A stretch of DNA of 64,000 nt, from the NCBI RefSeq assembly GCF_035989305.1, contig NZ_CP108514.1:4441501-4505500 (forward strand). Direction: 5' to 3'. The translations under genes were made by a program, and so were the position numbers. Below, in pieces: positions 43,634-52,086 of the stretch. Under the pieces are notes generated by a model. It was not told the DNA's origin, made no database searches, and was given only the letters and a program-made list of their open reading frames with translations. Numbering within the stretch: position 1 is the first letter of the stretch; every line of letters begins with the position of its first letter. This DNA is from Streptomyces sp. NBC_01233. GTDB taxonomy: Bacteria; Actinomycetota; Actinomycetes; Streptomycetales; Streptomycetaceae.

Positions 43634-43921
43634 TCAGCAGGAGGTGTTGTAGTACGACTTGTTGCCGCTCAGCTTCACCTTGGCCTGGGTGATGGACCAG
43701 GAGCCCGCGGAGGCCTCGTCGCTGTCGATGTAGGCACCGACGGAGGTCGAACCGTGGCACTTGGAGCCGTGGTAGTAGTCCGACCACACCGTGGCGGTAC
43801 CGGCGCCGTAGCTCCACTCGCCGCCACCGACGTAGGCGGTGGTCGCCAGGGCCGGAGCGGCACCGGCGATGATGAGTGCGCCGGTGGCGACTGCGACCTT
43901 CATGCTGCGCTTGATCTGCAC
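43634..43921 (-). CDS. Lactococcin 972-family bacteriocin precursor
   Basis: A 95-residue preprotein. The signal peptide ends GAAPALA, with cleavage predicted after residue 26. The mature 69 residues contain GGGEWSYGAGTATVWSDYYH, GSKCHGSTSVG and end GNKSYYNTSC. The W-x-YG...SDYYHGSK-x-H-x-T...SYYN pattern matches lactococcin 972, which binds lipid II and blocks septum formation. Unlike that peptide this one has two cysteines, which could form a disulfide. GTG 43921 has AGGAAG six bases upstream. Three downstream genes encode transporter parts and a microprotein. Confidence 0.85.
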   Translation of the reverse strand: MQIKRSMKVAVATGALIIAGAAPALATTAYVGGGEWSYGAGTATVWSDYYHGSKCHGSTSVGAYIDSDEASAGSWSITQAKVKLSGNKSYYNTSC

Positions 43922-43949
43922 TGCTGACTTCCTTCATTCACGTGCTGAT

Positions 43950-43967
43950 GATCATCTGGAAATGATC
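43950..43967. promoter_or_regulatory. Palindrome upstream of the bacteriocin gene
   Basis: GATCAT (43950-43955), spacer CTGGAA, ATGATC (43962-43967), about 29 bases upstream of the start. A TTGACA sequence on the minus strand at 43999-44004 could be a -35 element, but I see no good -10. Confidence 0.4.
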
Positions 43968-44202
43968 TTTGCGGAGGGTGCCAAATCCATCGGGGGCATG
44001 TCAACCGGCCATATGGCTCAAAGGCGTTGGTACGCCCGGCCCTCCGCGGTTGCGTGGCGATACTCACATTCGCCGAGGTCAGGGGGGCCGGCCACGTCAG
44101 CAGAAGCCAGTGGGTGGCACGCGTCCCCGGCGGCTGGCGCAGGCGCTGAATTCGCAGAGGGAAACCACGGACGTCGGCAGCGGCGGACGGCCCGCACGAC
44201 AC

Positions 44203-44239
44203 AACGGCCCCCGACCAGGTCTCCCGGTCGGGGGCCGTT
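44203..44239 (-). terminator. tRNA-Ser(TGA) terminator
   Basis: AACGGCCCCCGACC (44203-44216) and its exact complement (44226-44239) form a 14-bp stem next to the tRNA 3' end. Confidence 0.8.
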
Positions 44240-44245
44240 CATGTG

Positions 44246-44330
44246 CGGTGGGTGTGGGATTTGAACCCACGGTGACTCGCGCCACGACGGTTTTCAAGAC
44301 CGTTCCCTTAGGCCGCTCGGGCAACCCACC
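44246..44330 (-). tRNA. tRNA-Ser (anticodon TGA)
   Basis: An 85-nt class II tRNA with acceptor GGTGGGT/ACCCACC, a long variable arm, and T-loop GTTCAAAT. The anticodon stem-loop ACGGT-CTTGAAA-ACCGT gives TGA, reading UCA. Confidence 0.95.
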
Positions 44331-44494
44331 CTCGCCCCGGCCGACCAGCGGCGGAGCGGGGTACAGAGTACCGGCTGGCGCCACTGCTCGGGGCTCCCTC
44401 GAATCGCCGTTGCGATTTCCGCCGGTGGGTGCGCATACTCCGCTGCGCTCAGCGCTCGAACAACCGGGCGACTTTCAAGGCATCAGGGACATCC

Positions 44495-45508
44495 ATGGCC
44501 GCAATCATCCTCATAGGTTCTCTCGTGGCCGCGTACTGGCTGCGGTACGGGCTGCTCCCCCTTCGGCCCCAGAACGGCCGGCTGCCCGGGCCCGATCCGC
44601 AACTCCAGCCCGTCCTCAAGGCCGTCCGCACGGGGGAGTGGGAGCCGGCGGCCCTCCTCGTGGGCTCTGCCGGGAGCGACTGGAACCTGCGCGCGCACTA
44701 CGTGCAGCACCTCGCGTACACGGCCGTCTACGACGACGACGCCTGGCTCGGAAAGTGGCACGCCGCCCGCCCCGAGGACCCGGACGCCATGCTGGTCAGC
44801 GCGTGCGCGCGCGTCGAGTACGCCTGGAAGCTGCGAGGAGCCGCCTACGCGAGCGCGACCTCCACCGAGCAGTTCCAGGGCTTCCACCGTGAGTTGGTCG
44901 GGGCTCAGCAGGATCTCGCGCACATCGCCGCACTGAACCCCGATGACCCCACCCCGCTCGCCAAGGAGATCTGGGTCGCCCTCGGACTGGGGTACTCCAA
45001 GGAGCAGATGCGATCTCTGTGGACCGAGGTCACCAAGCGGGCGCCCGACCACTACCAGGCCCACTCCGCCGCCCTGCAGTACAAGTGCCGCAAGTGGCGC
45101 GGTTCCGCCCAGGAGGCCGAGCAGTTCGCAGCCGAGGCCGCTCGACGGGCGCCGAGGGGCAGCCTGCTGACCGTGCTGCCGCTGGTCTCCTGGTACGAGC
45201 ACCACGTCCTCAGTGCCGAGGGGCGCGTGCCCGCCGATTTCTTCCGGACCCCGGTGCTCACCGCGCTCGTCGACGCCGCTCTCGACGACGTGGCCGCAGC
45301 CGAAGGCCACCCGAACCTGCCCTCGGCACGGCACGCGCTCGCGTACTTCCTGCTCCGCCAGGGCCGCTACCGGGCAGCGGTGGAGCAGTTCCGCCACGTC
45401 GACGGCTACGCGGAAGCGTTCCCCTGGCGGTACCGGCCGTGGAAGAAGCTGTCCTACCGTGCCCACCGCACGCGGGCCATGTGGGGAGCCCTGCTCACCC
45501 GCGGGTGA
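44495..45508 (+). CDS. Membrane-anchored helical-repeat (TPR-like) protein
   Basis: A 337-residue protein with an N-terminal transmembrane helix (AAIILIGSLVAAYWLRYG) and a long alpha-helical cytoplasmic domain. Helix pairs such as RAHYVQHLAYTAVYDDDAWL, LALGLGY-type turns and ARHALAYFLLRQGRYRAAVE resemble TPR or DUF4034-type repeats. ATG 44495 with AGGGA upstream was chosen over GTG 44429. No enzymatic motif is visible. Its upstream neighbour is tRNA-Ser(TGA), divergent, and its downstream neighbour is the convergent protease. Function unknown. Confidence 0.6.
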   Translation: MAAIILIGSLVAAYWLRYGLLPLRPQNGRLPGPDPQLQPVLKAVRTGEWEPAALLVGSAGSDWNLRAHYVQHLAYTAVYDDDAWLGKWHAARPEDPDAMLVSACARVEYAWKLRGAAYASATSTEQFQGFHRELVGAQQDLAHIAALNPDDPTPLAKEIWVALGLGYSKEQMRSLWTEVTKRAPDHYQAHSAALQYKCRKWRGSAQEAEQFAAEAARRAPRGSLLTVLPLVSWYEHHVLSAEGRVPADFFRTPVLTALVDAALDDVAAAEGHPNLPSARHALAYFLLRQGRYRAAVEQFRHVDGYAEAFPWRYRPWKKLSYRAHRTRAMWGALLTRG

Positions 45509-45537
45509 GCGAGGCCTGCCGGGCTCCCCACATCGGG

Positions 45538-46485
45538 TCAGGAGACCTGGGCCTTGTCGTAGGCCGCCTTCGCCTCGTTGCCGAAGTAGGGGCCGTACAT
45601 CCGGTTCGGCAGGAAGGTGTAGCCGAAGCTGTTCACCGAGACCTGGGTGCCCAGGCCCGTGGCCTCGTTGAAGTCCTGGAACCAGGGGCCGCCGCTGGAA
45701 CCGCCGGTCATGTTGCAGGCCAGGCTGTGGTCGCGGGTCAGCAGGAAGTCCTTGCCGCTGTTGCCGCTGCAGTAGACCAGCTTCGTTCCGTCGTACGGGG
45801 CCGCGGCCGGGAAGCCGAAGGAGTACATCTTCTTGTTGTAGCCGCCGTTGAACAGGATGCCCTGGGCGCCGACGGCCTGGCTGAGGGTCTGGCCGTTCAG
45901 CGGGGCGACGACGGCCAGGCCGACGTCCATGTTCATGTCCTCGCTCGCCGCCCACTGGTCGGTGGCGAAGGTCTTGGTGGCCGACCACTGGCCGTAGGGC
46001 GCGGACCCGTTGTTGTAGGCCGGCACGAAGACCCAGTTCGTGTGCCAGGCGCCCTGGTACTTCACGCAGTGGCCGGCCGTGATGACCGTGCTGCCGTTGG
46101 CGCTGGTCACCGAGTCGCCCGAGCAGGAGGCGGTCCGGTCACCCATCGTGAATAAGACCCGGCCCGAGGTCTTCACGACCGCGCCGCCGCCCGTCCACGC
46201 GCCGCCCGCCTGCGGGAAGGCGGTGGGGGACGCGGCCGCCGTCGGGGGGATCCTGGTGGCCGCCGGCGAGGAGGCGGCCGGGGTGCGGGACGTGCCGGGG
46301 ACCGCCGTCACGTCGAGCGGGGTGGCGCTCCGCATCCGCTCGGCGGTCCAGAAGCCGGAGGTGTGCTGCTGCCGGAAGGACGCGGGGGCGTCCGCCGCGA
46401 CCGAGGGACCGGCCGCCGTCAGGACGCCCGCGACCAGGGCTCCCGCCGAGAGCAGGACGGATAAGGCCGTGCGATGACGATTCAC
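45538..46485 (-). CDS. Secreted trypsin-like serine protease with two TTA codons
   Basis: A 315-residue secreted S1/V8-like protease. The signal peptide ends near SVAADA, and a propeptide to about residue 100 is likely. The catalytic triad is visible: His139 in VITAGHC, Asp187 in NMDVGLAVV and Ser264 in GGSSGGP. Leu8 and Leu111 are encoded by TTA (plus-strand TAA at 46462-46464 and 46153-46155), so translation should require the bldA tRNA. These are the only in-frame TTA codons I found in the window. RBS AAGGAG precedes GTG 46485. A 13-bp tandem-repeat tract lies upstream. Confidence 0.88.
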   Translation of the reverse strand: MNRHRTALSVLLSAGALVAGVLTAAGPSVAADAPASFRQQHTSGFWTAERMRSATPLDVTAVPGTSRTPAASSPAATRIPPTAAASPTAFPQAGGAWTGGGAVVKTSGRVLFTMGDRTASCSGDSVTSANGSTVITAGHCVKYQGAWHTNWVFVPAYNNGSAPYGQWSATKTFATDQWAASEDMNMDVGLAVVAPLNGQTLSQAVGAQGILFNGGYNKKMYSFGFPAAAPYDGTKLVYCSGNSGKDFLLTRDHSLACNMTGGSSGGPWFQDFNEATGLGTQVSVNSFGYTFLPNRMYGPYFGNEAKAAYDKAQVS

Positions 46486-46562
46486 GCATGACTCCTTCTG
46501 CCGTGCCCGGTCCGGTGAAGCCGGGCAGGGTGGGGGTGAAGAACGGTCGGTGCGGATCGGCC

Positions 46563-46662
46563 GTGCGTGGTGCGCGTGCGTGGTGCGCGTGCGTGGTGCG
46601 CGTGCGTGGTGCGCGTGCGTGGTGCGCGTGCGTGGTGCGCGTGCGTGGTGCGCGTGCGTGGT
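46563..46662. repeat. 13-bp tandem repeat (about 7.7 copies)
   Basis: The unit GTGCGTGGTGCGC is repeated with exact 13-base spacing; the core GCGTGG occurs at 46565, 46578, 46591, 46604, 46617, 46630, 46643 and 46656. It lies 78-177 bases upstream of the protease start. The rest of the gap (46663-46784) shows no gene. Confidence 0.95.
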
Positions 46663-46784
46663 GGCTTGTGCCTGGTGCGGCCTTGTCGGGGCAGAGTGGC
46701 ACGGCCGCGCGTCAATGTCAGCGGGCAGTCAGAACGTTCGGTCGGTTCCGGCCAGGAATTGGCCAACTCCTCGCCGTTGCACCG

Positions 46785-47831
46785 TCATACGGTGAGCACC
46801 ACGCCCGCGTACGAAACGCCGGCCACCACCACCCACGCCCCGAGCCCCAGCGCCGCCGCCCGCCCCCCGGTCCGGGCCAGCGTCGGCAGGTGCACCGCGC
46901 TCCCCAGGCCGAACAGGGCCGCTGCCAGGAGTGCCTCCTGCGCGGTGTGTGCCCACTCCAGCGCTACGTCGGGCAGTGCGCCGGTGGCGCGCAGCGCGGC
47001 CGCGGCCAGGAAGCCGGCGACGAACAGCGGAACCGGGGCCGGCCGGCGCCCCGAGGCCGTGCGCACCCCGCGTCGCCGGGCCCGCACGGAGAAGGCCACG
47101 ACCGCCACCAGCGGGGCGAGTAGCGCCACCCTCATGAGCTTGACCAGCACCGCCTCACCCAAGGCGTCCGGGCCTGCGGTCTGCGCGGTCGCCACCACCT
47201 GGCCGACGTCGTGGACGCCGGCGCCGACCCACCGTCCGAAAGCCGGGTCGGAGAGTCCCAACGGGCCTTGGAGGAGAGGGAGTACCGCGATGGCGAGGGT
47301 TCCGCAGAGGGTGACCAGCGCCACGGAGGCAGCCACGTCCTCCTCGTCGCTGCCCGACACCTCGCTCACCGCGCCGATCGCCGAGGCCCCGCAGATCGAG
47401 TAGCCGGTGGCGATCAGCAGCGGCTGGTCGCCGGGGAGGCCGAGACGCCGCCCGAGCCAGACGGTTCCGAGGAAGGTGGCCGCGACCACCCCCACCACCA
47501 TCGCCACCGTGGCCCAGCCGAGCCGGAGCACCTGGTCCAGCCCCAGGCCGAGGCCCAGCAGCACGATGCCGATCCGCATGAGCCGCCGGCCGGCCAGGGA
47601 AAGGCCCGGGCGCGCGGTTCCGCGTACGAAGGTCCGCAGACCGGGGAGATGCGCCACCGCGATGCCCAGCACCACCGAGGCCGTCAGCATGGGTACGGCG
47701 GACACGAGACGGTGGATGCACCAGGCGGTCAGCGCCCCGCCCACGGCCATCGCCAACCCGGTCCAGGGAGTGGATGTTTCACGTGAAACATGCCGGACCG
47801 CCGCGCCGTGCGGGCGGTGGAGGAGGGCCAT
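46785..47831 (-). CDS. YeiH-family putative sulfate/sulfite exporter
   Basis: A 348-residue protein with about 10 hydrophobic helices and family segments GLDQVLRLGWATVAMVVGVV, IATGYSICGASAIGAVSEVS and GVHDVGQVVATAQTAGPDAL. YeiH proteins are annotated as sulfate exporters, mostly by similarity. ATG 47831 overlaps the cysteine dioxygenase stop (TGATG), so sulfite or sulfate from cysteine breakdown is a reasonable substrate. The N-terminal extension HVSRETS is encoded by a parS site (47776-47789) and is probably not part of the fold. Confidence 0.85.
   Translation of the reverse strand: MALLHRPHGAAVRHVSRETSTPWTGLAMAVGGALTAWCIHRLVSAVPMLTASVVLGIAVAHLPGLRTFVRGTARPGLSLAGRRLMRIGIVLLGLGLGLDQVLRLGWATVAMVVGVVAATFLGTVWLGRRLGLPGDQPLLIATGYSICGASAIGAVSEVSGSDEEDVAASVALVTLCGTLAIAVLPLLQGPLGLSDPAFGRWVGAGVHDVGQVVATAQTAGPDALGEAVLVKLMRVALLAPLVAVVAFSVRARRRGVRTASGRRPAPVPLFVAGFLAAAALRATGALPDVALEWAHTAQEALLAAALFGLGSAVHLPTLARTGGRAAALGLGAWVVVAGVSYAGVVLTV
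47776..47789. promoter_or_regulatory. parS (ParB-binding site)
   Basis: An exact GTTTCACGTGAAAC (18-bp palindrome ATGTTTCACGTGAAACAT in full) in the 5' part of the exporter gene, 14.2 kb from the previous parS pair. Confidence 0.9.
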
Positions 47832-48379
47832 CAGTCGACGGGGAGCGTATAGACGCGGCGGATGCTGGTGCCCAGCCGGGACACGTCGGCCCCGTACACG
47901 TGCACGGATATCGCCTTGGTGCCACAGGAGTTGCGCACCTTGTGGATGTCGCCGGGCGGGGCGAAGCCGCAGACCTCACCCTGTGCGTTGACCACGTCCT
48001 CGGTGGCCACCAGGCGGGCCGGGCCGACGCCCGGCGCGAGCCGGAAGCGGCGTTCGCTCTCCTCGCCCTGGTGCACTCCGGCCACGCACCACGACACGTG
48101 GTCGTGGATGCAGGTCTCCTGCCCGGGCAGCCAGACCAGGGCCACCACCGAGAAGCTGCCGTCCGACTCGGCGTGCAGGATGTGCTGGCGGTACCGCTCC
48201 GGGTCGCCCTCCTGCTGCGCCGGCGCCAGGAGGTCGGGCGCGCCCAGGTGCGGGGCGAGCCGTTCACCCACCAGATACGCGGTGAGGTCGGGAGCCAGCC
48301 CCCGCTCCACGACGGTGCGGATCTCACTGACGAGGGCGGCCATCCTCGTGGTGGTGCGGGCCGGCGTGGTGGTGGTCAT
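47831..48379 (-). CDS. Cysteine dioxygenase
   Basis: A 182-residue bacterial cysteine dioxygenase with a cupin fold. Iron ligands are in CIHDHVSWC (His-x-His) and GDIHKVRN (third His), and the Cys near WCVAGVH corresponds to the cross-link position region. It oxidises cysteine to cysteine sulfinate. ATG 48379 (MTTTTPARTTT) is chosen; a start at 48415 is possible. Downstream is the coupled YeiH exporter and upstream a LysR regulator on the same strand. Confidence 0.88.
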   Translation of the reverse strand: MTTTTPARTTTRMAALVSEIRTVVERGLAPDLTAYLVGERLAPHLGAPDLLAPAQQEGDPERYRQHILHAESDGSFSVVALVWLPGQETCIHDHVSWCVAGVHQGEESERRFRLAPGVGPARLVATEDVVNAQGEVCGFAPPGDIHKVRNSCGTKAISVHVYGADVSRLGTSIRRVYTLPVD

Positions 48380-48480
48380 ATCGGCAGCGTGCTGCCGTCG
48401 TTCCATCACGTCCAACGACAGTTATGACCTGAAATCCCAAGCACTGCTTATGGGTTGACCCGCAGCTGACCCTGGGTTGA

Positions 48481-49386
48481 TCAGCAGCCGACCCGGTTCG
48501 CCGCCGCCTGCTTCAGTGCGTCGAGGACCACGGCCGTCGCCGGAATCCGCAGGTGGTCCCGGTAGACGTAGGCGGCGATGTGCCGGCGCGCGGCGGGCTG
48601 GAGCGCCCGCCCGCAGACCCGGCTCAGCGAGAGGGAAGGCAGCACCAAGGCGGGCATCATCGCCACCCCCAGCCCCTGTGCGACCAGGCTCTGCACCACC
48701 AGGTTGTCGTCGGTGGCGAAGCGGATGTCGGGTACGAAGCCCAGCTCCGCGCACTCGTGCAGCAGGTTCGCCCGGCAGCGCGGACAGCCGGCGATCCAGC
48801 GTTCCTCGGCGAGGTCGGCCAGGTGCACGGCGCGGCGCCGGGCCAGGGGGTGCCCGGTCGGGAGCAGCACCGTCAGCTGGTCCTCCAGCAGCCTGACCTC
48901 GGCGACCTCCTCCGGGATCTCCTCGTGCAGGCCGGGATAGGTGAAGGCCAGGGTGATGTCGCACTCGCCGCGCTCCAGCCGGCGCAGCGATTCCGGCGGC
49001 TCGCCCTCCAGCAGCTCCACCTGGACGCCCGGATGGTCTTTGGCCAGGCCGCTCAGGGCCTCCGGTACGAGGGTGACGTTGGCGCTGGGGAAACCGCACA
49101 ACCTGACCCGCCCGGTGCGCAGGCGGGCGTACGCCCTCAGCTGCGCCTCGGCGGCGGAGAGGTTGCCGAGGATGGTCTCGGCGTGCCGGGAGAGCGACTC
49201 CCCGGCCTCGGTGAGCTGCATCTTGCGGCCCACGCGGGTGAACAGCGGGGTGCCGACGGCGCGTTCGAGCGCCTTCATCTGCTGGGTGATGGCGGGCTGG
49301 GTGTACCCCAGCACGCGGGCGGCCGCCGAGTACGACCCGGAGGCGACCACCGCGTGAAAGGTCCGTATGTGCCGGGAATCGAACAC
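48481..49386 (-). CDS. LysR family transcriptional regulator
   Basis: A 301-residue LysR protein. The N-terminal helix-turn-helix is HIRTFHAVVASGSYSAAARV to GYTQPAITQQMKALE. The ligand-binding domain follows, with VRLCGFPSANVTLVPEALSG. GTG 49386 is used; TTG 49389 just before it is less likely. It lies 101 bases upstream of cysteine dioxygenase in the same direction, so control of sulfur-amino-acid catabolism, possibly via cysteine derivatives, is inferred. Confidence 0.88.
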   Translation of the reverse strand: MFDSRHIRTFHAVVASGSYSAAARVLGYTQPAITQQMKALERAVGTPLFTRVGRKMQLTEAGESLSRHAETILGNLSAAEAQLRAYARLRTGRVRLCGFPSANVTLVPEALSGLAKDHPGVQVELLEGEPPESLRRLERGECDITLAFTYPGLHEEIPEEVAEVRLLEDQLTVLLPTGHPLARRRAVHLADLAEERWIAGCPRCRANLLHECAELGFVPDIRFATDDNLVVQSLVAQGLGVAMMPALVLPSLSLSRVCGRALQPAARRHIAAYVYRDHLRIPATAVVLDALKQAAANRVGC

Positions 49387-49476
49387 CAACGAAGCATAAG
49401 CGGACGTTGGAGGGGCCGTAGGCAGAATCCCGCCTACGGCCCCCTCGTCATCGGGCCACCGCCGTGGCCGTTACCG

Positions 49477-50979
49477 CTACTTGTCGCCGACCCGCGAGCC
49501 AAGCGTGATGTCGACCGTGGTCGGCTTGCCGCTGCGCAGGTAGGTCAGCTTCACGGTGTCGCCGGGCTTGTACGTCCAGATCATGCTGATCAGGGTCGGG
49601 CCGCTGTCGACCGGCCTGCCGCCGAACTCGGTGATGACGTCGCCGGGCTTCAGGCCGGCCTTGCCCGCCGGGCCGTTCGGGTCTACCAGCTCGTTGGCCG
49701 CCGCACCCTGCTCGGAGATCTTCGCGCCCTCCGCCTTGGCCTGGAGGTCCACGGAGACCGAGATCACCGGGTAGACCGGCTTGCCCGTCTTGATCAGCGA
49801 TTCGGCGACGTTCTTCGCCTGGTTGATCGGGATGGCGAAGCCGAGGCCGATGGAACCGGCCTGGCCGCCGCCGAAGCCGCCGTTGCCGGCCGACTGGATG
49901 GCGGAGTTGATGCCGATGACCGCGCCGCGGCCGTCGAGCAGCGGGCCGCCGGAGTTGCCCGGGTTGATCGAGGCGTCGGTCTGGAGCGCGCTCATGTAGG
50001 AGTTCTTGCTGCCGCTGCCGTCTCCGGAGGCGACCGGGCGGTTCTTGGCGCTGACGATGCCGGTGGTGACCGTGTTGGACAGGCCGAAGGGGGCGCCGAT
50101 CGCGATGGTCGAGTCGCCGACCGCGACCTTGTCGGAGTCGCCGAGCGGCAGCGGCTTGAGGCCGGCCGGCGGGTTCTTCAGCTTGAGGACGGCGACGTCG
50201 TAGCCCTGGGCTCGGCCCACCACCTCGGCGTCGTACTTCTTGCCGTCGGAGAAGATCGCGAAGAGCTTGCCGCCGTTCGCGGCGGAGGCCACCACGTGGT
50301 TGTTGGTGAGGATGTGGCCCTGCTGGTCGTAGACGAACCCGGTGCCGGTGCCGCCCTCGCCGTCGCCTGCCGAGGCCTCGATGGTGACCACGCTGGGCAG
50401 TGCGCCCGCGGCCAGGCCGGCGATGGAGCCCGCTTCGCGCTTGATGTCCTTGGGGATGGCCGCGCTGATCGTGGTCGAGCCGGTGCCGTTGTTGCTGCGC
50501 TCGGCGGCCCAGTAGCCGACGCCGCCGCCGATGCCGCCCGCGAGGAGGGCCGCCACGAGCACGCCCGCGATGAGGCCGCCCTTGCCCTTCGGCTTGGGCG
50601 CGGGGGCGCCGTCGGTGGTCAGGGGAGCACCCCAGGCACCGCCGCCGTGACCACCGTACGCCGGCACGGTGGGCGGCGGGGGCGGCCAGCCCTCGGCTCC
50701 GTGTGCGGCCGGCGCGAGAGCCTGACCGTAGGCCGGCGCGGGCGGGATGTGCTGGGTGGGCTCGGTAGCGGGCGTCGGCGGCAGCTGCTGGGTCACCGGC
50801 TCGGCGGCCACGGGCCCGGTCGCCGGAGCGGCCGGGACGTGCGCCGCGGCCTGCGGTGCGGCGTCGGCCGGCTGCGGAGCAAGCTCGTGTCCCGCCTGCG
50901 TCTCGGAGGCCGGAGCAGGGGGTACGGACGGGGCCGCGGGGGGTGTGGGGGCCGCGGTGCCCTCGTTCTCGTTGCTCAC
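49477..50979 (-). CDS. HtrA/DegP-like membrane serine protease with PDZ domain
   Basis: A 500-residue S1C protease. The cytoplasmic Ala/Pro-rich N-terminus (1-130) is followed by a TM helix at about 132-155 (GLIAGVLVAALLAGGIGGGV). The extracytoplasmic protease has a triad His near 228 (LTNNHVV), Asp near 260 (YDVAVLK) and Ser near 344 (NPGNSGGPL). The PDZ domain is at about 400-490 (GPAGKAGLKPGDVITEFGG). It degrades or repairs misfolded envelope proteins. GTG 50979 has GAGGAGAG upstream. The 225-base divergent region with the GDPD gene holds its promoter. Confidence 0.92.
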   Translation of the reverse strand: MSNENEGTAAPTPPAAPSVPPAPASETQAGHELAPQPADAAPQAAAHVPAAPATGPVAAEPVTQQLPPTPATEPTQHIPPAPAYGQALAPAAHGAEGWPPPPPTVPAYGGHGGGAWGAPLTTDGAPAPKPKGKGGLIAGVLVAALLAGGIGGGVGYWAAERSNNGTGSTTISAAIPKDIKREAGSIAGLAAGALPSVVTIEASAGDGEGGTGTGFVYDQQGHILTNNHVVASAANGGKLFAIFSDGKKYDAEVVGRAQGYDVAVLKLKNPPAGLKPLPLGDSDKVAVGDSTIAIGAPFGLSNTVTTGIVSAKNRPVASGDGSGSKNSYMSALQTDASINPGNSGGPLLDGRGAVIGINSAIQSAGNGGFGGGQAGSIGLGFAIPINQAKNVAESLIKTGKPVYPVISVSVDLQAKAEGAKISEQGAAANELVDPNGPAGKAGLKPGDVITEFGGRPVDSGPTLISMIWTYKPGDTVKLTYLRSGKPTTVDITLGSRVGDK

Positions 50980-51204
50980 AGCGCTCTCTCCTCGTCACAC
51001 ACGGCTTCGAAAAATCTCTGGCGATCGGTCCGACTGAACGTTCGACGTGCCGCACAAGTTCCTGGGCAAAGCCTTTCCCATGACCCGTCAGAGCACTGTA
51101 AGCCGGACCTGTGCATCTCTCCCCATTCTTTATATCCGACATTTCGGACGGATCCACAGGATGGACCTCGACGCCGGGGGCCCCCTCGGTGGCACGATGA
51201 CCCG

Positions 51205-52005
51205 GTGACCCACGCAATGCCGCGCACCATCCAGGTCGTCGCCCACCGCGGCGCCTCGGAGGACGCCCCCGAGCACACCCTGGCCGCCTACCGCAAGGCG
51301 ATCGAGGACGGCGCCGACGGCCTCGAATGCGATGTCCGGCTCACCGCCGACGGCCACCTGGTGCTGGTCCACGACCGCCGGGTGAACCGAACCTCGAACG
51401 GCCGCGGCGCCGTATCGGCCCTGGAGCTGGCCGATCTCGCCGCTCTCGACTTCGGCTCCTGGAAGGACCGCGAGGAGTCCCCCGACTGGGACGCGGACCC
51501 CGAACGGACCTCCGTCCTCACCCTGGAGCGCCTGCTGGAGCTCGTCTCCGACGCCGGACGTCCCGTACAGCTCGCGATCGAGACGAAGCACCCGACCCGC
51601 TGGGCCGGACAGGTGGAAGAACGCCTCCTCTTCCTCCTCAAGCGCTTCGGCCTGGACACCCCGCCCGCCGCGGGGCCGCACCCGGTCCGGGTCATGAGCT
51701 TCTCCGCGCGCTCCCTGCACCGGGTGCAGGCGGCCGCCCCGACGATCCCGACCGTGTACCTGATGCAGTTCATCTCGCCCCGGATGCGGGACGGGCGGCT
51801 GCCGGCCGGGGTGACGATCGCCGGCCCCGGGATGCGGATCGTGCGCAACCACCCCGGCTACATCCGCAGGCTCCAGGACGCGGGCCACTCCGTACACGTA
51901 TGGACAGTGAACGAGCCCGAAGACGTTCAGCTCTGCGCTGATCTGGGTGTGGAAGCGATCATCACGAACAGACCCCGCCAAGTTCTGTCCCAACTGGGGC
52001 GCTGA
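51205..52005 (+). CDS. Glycerophosphodiester phosphodiesterase
   Basis: A 266-residue TIM-barrel GDPD. The metal and catalytic residues are in VVAHRGASEDAPEHTLAAY (HRG, then Glu), DGLECDVRLTADGHLVLVHD (ExD and His) and AIETKHPT. The C-terminal HVWTVNEPEDVQLCADLGVE is typical. It hydrolyses deacylated phospholipids to glycerol-3-phosphate and an alcohol. There is no signal peptide, so it is cytoplasmic. GTG 51205 or ATG 51217 may be the start. Confidence 0.9.
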   Translation: MTHAMPRTIQVVAHRGASEDAPEHTLAAYRKAIEDGADGLECDVRLTADGHLVLVHDRRVNRTSNGRGAVSALELADLAALDFGSWKDREESPDWDADPERTSVLTLERLLELVSDAGRPVQLAIETKHPTRWAGQVEERLLFLLKRFGLDTPPAAGPHPVRVMSFSARSLHRVQAAAPTIPTVYLMQFISPRMRDGRLPAGVTIAGPGMRIVRNHPGYIRRLQDAGHSVHVWTVNEPEDVQLCADLGVEAIITNRPRQVLSQLGR

Positions 52006-52086
52006 CGTCCCGATTTGCGCACCCGTCACCCCTGACTCTCCAGTAACAGGGTGTGCTCCGGCGCATCCGCTCCGCATTCGTTCGGC

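Noticed and set aside
43999..44004. A sigma-70 promoter for the bacteriocin gene based on TTGACA
   Set aside because: There is no acceptable -10 hexamer 16-18 bases downstream, so it is mentioned only as a possible element.
46563..46662. Tandem 13-bp repeats considered as a CRISPR array
   Set aside because: The units are contiguous, without spacers, and far shorter than CRISPR repeats; no cas genes are nearby.
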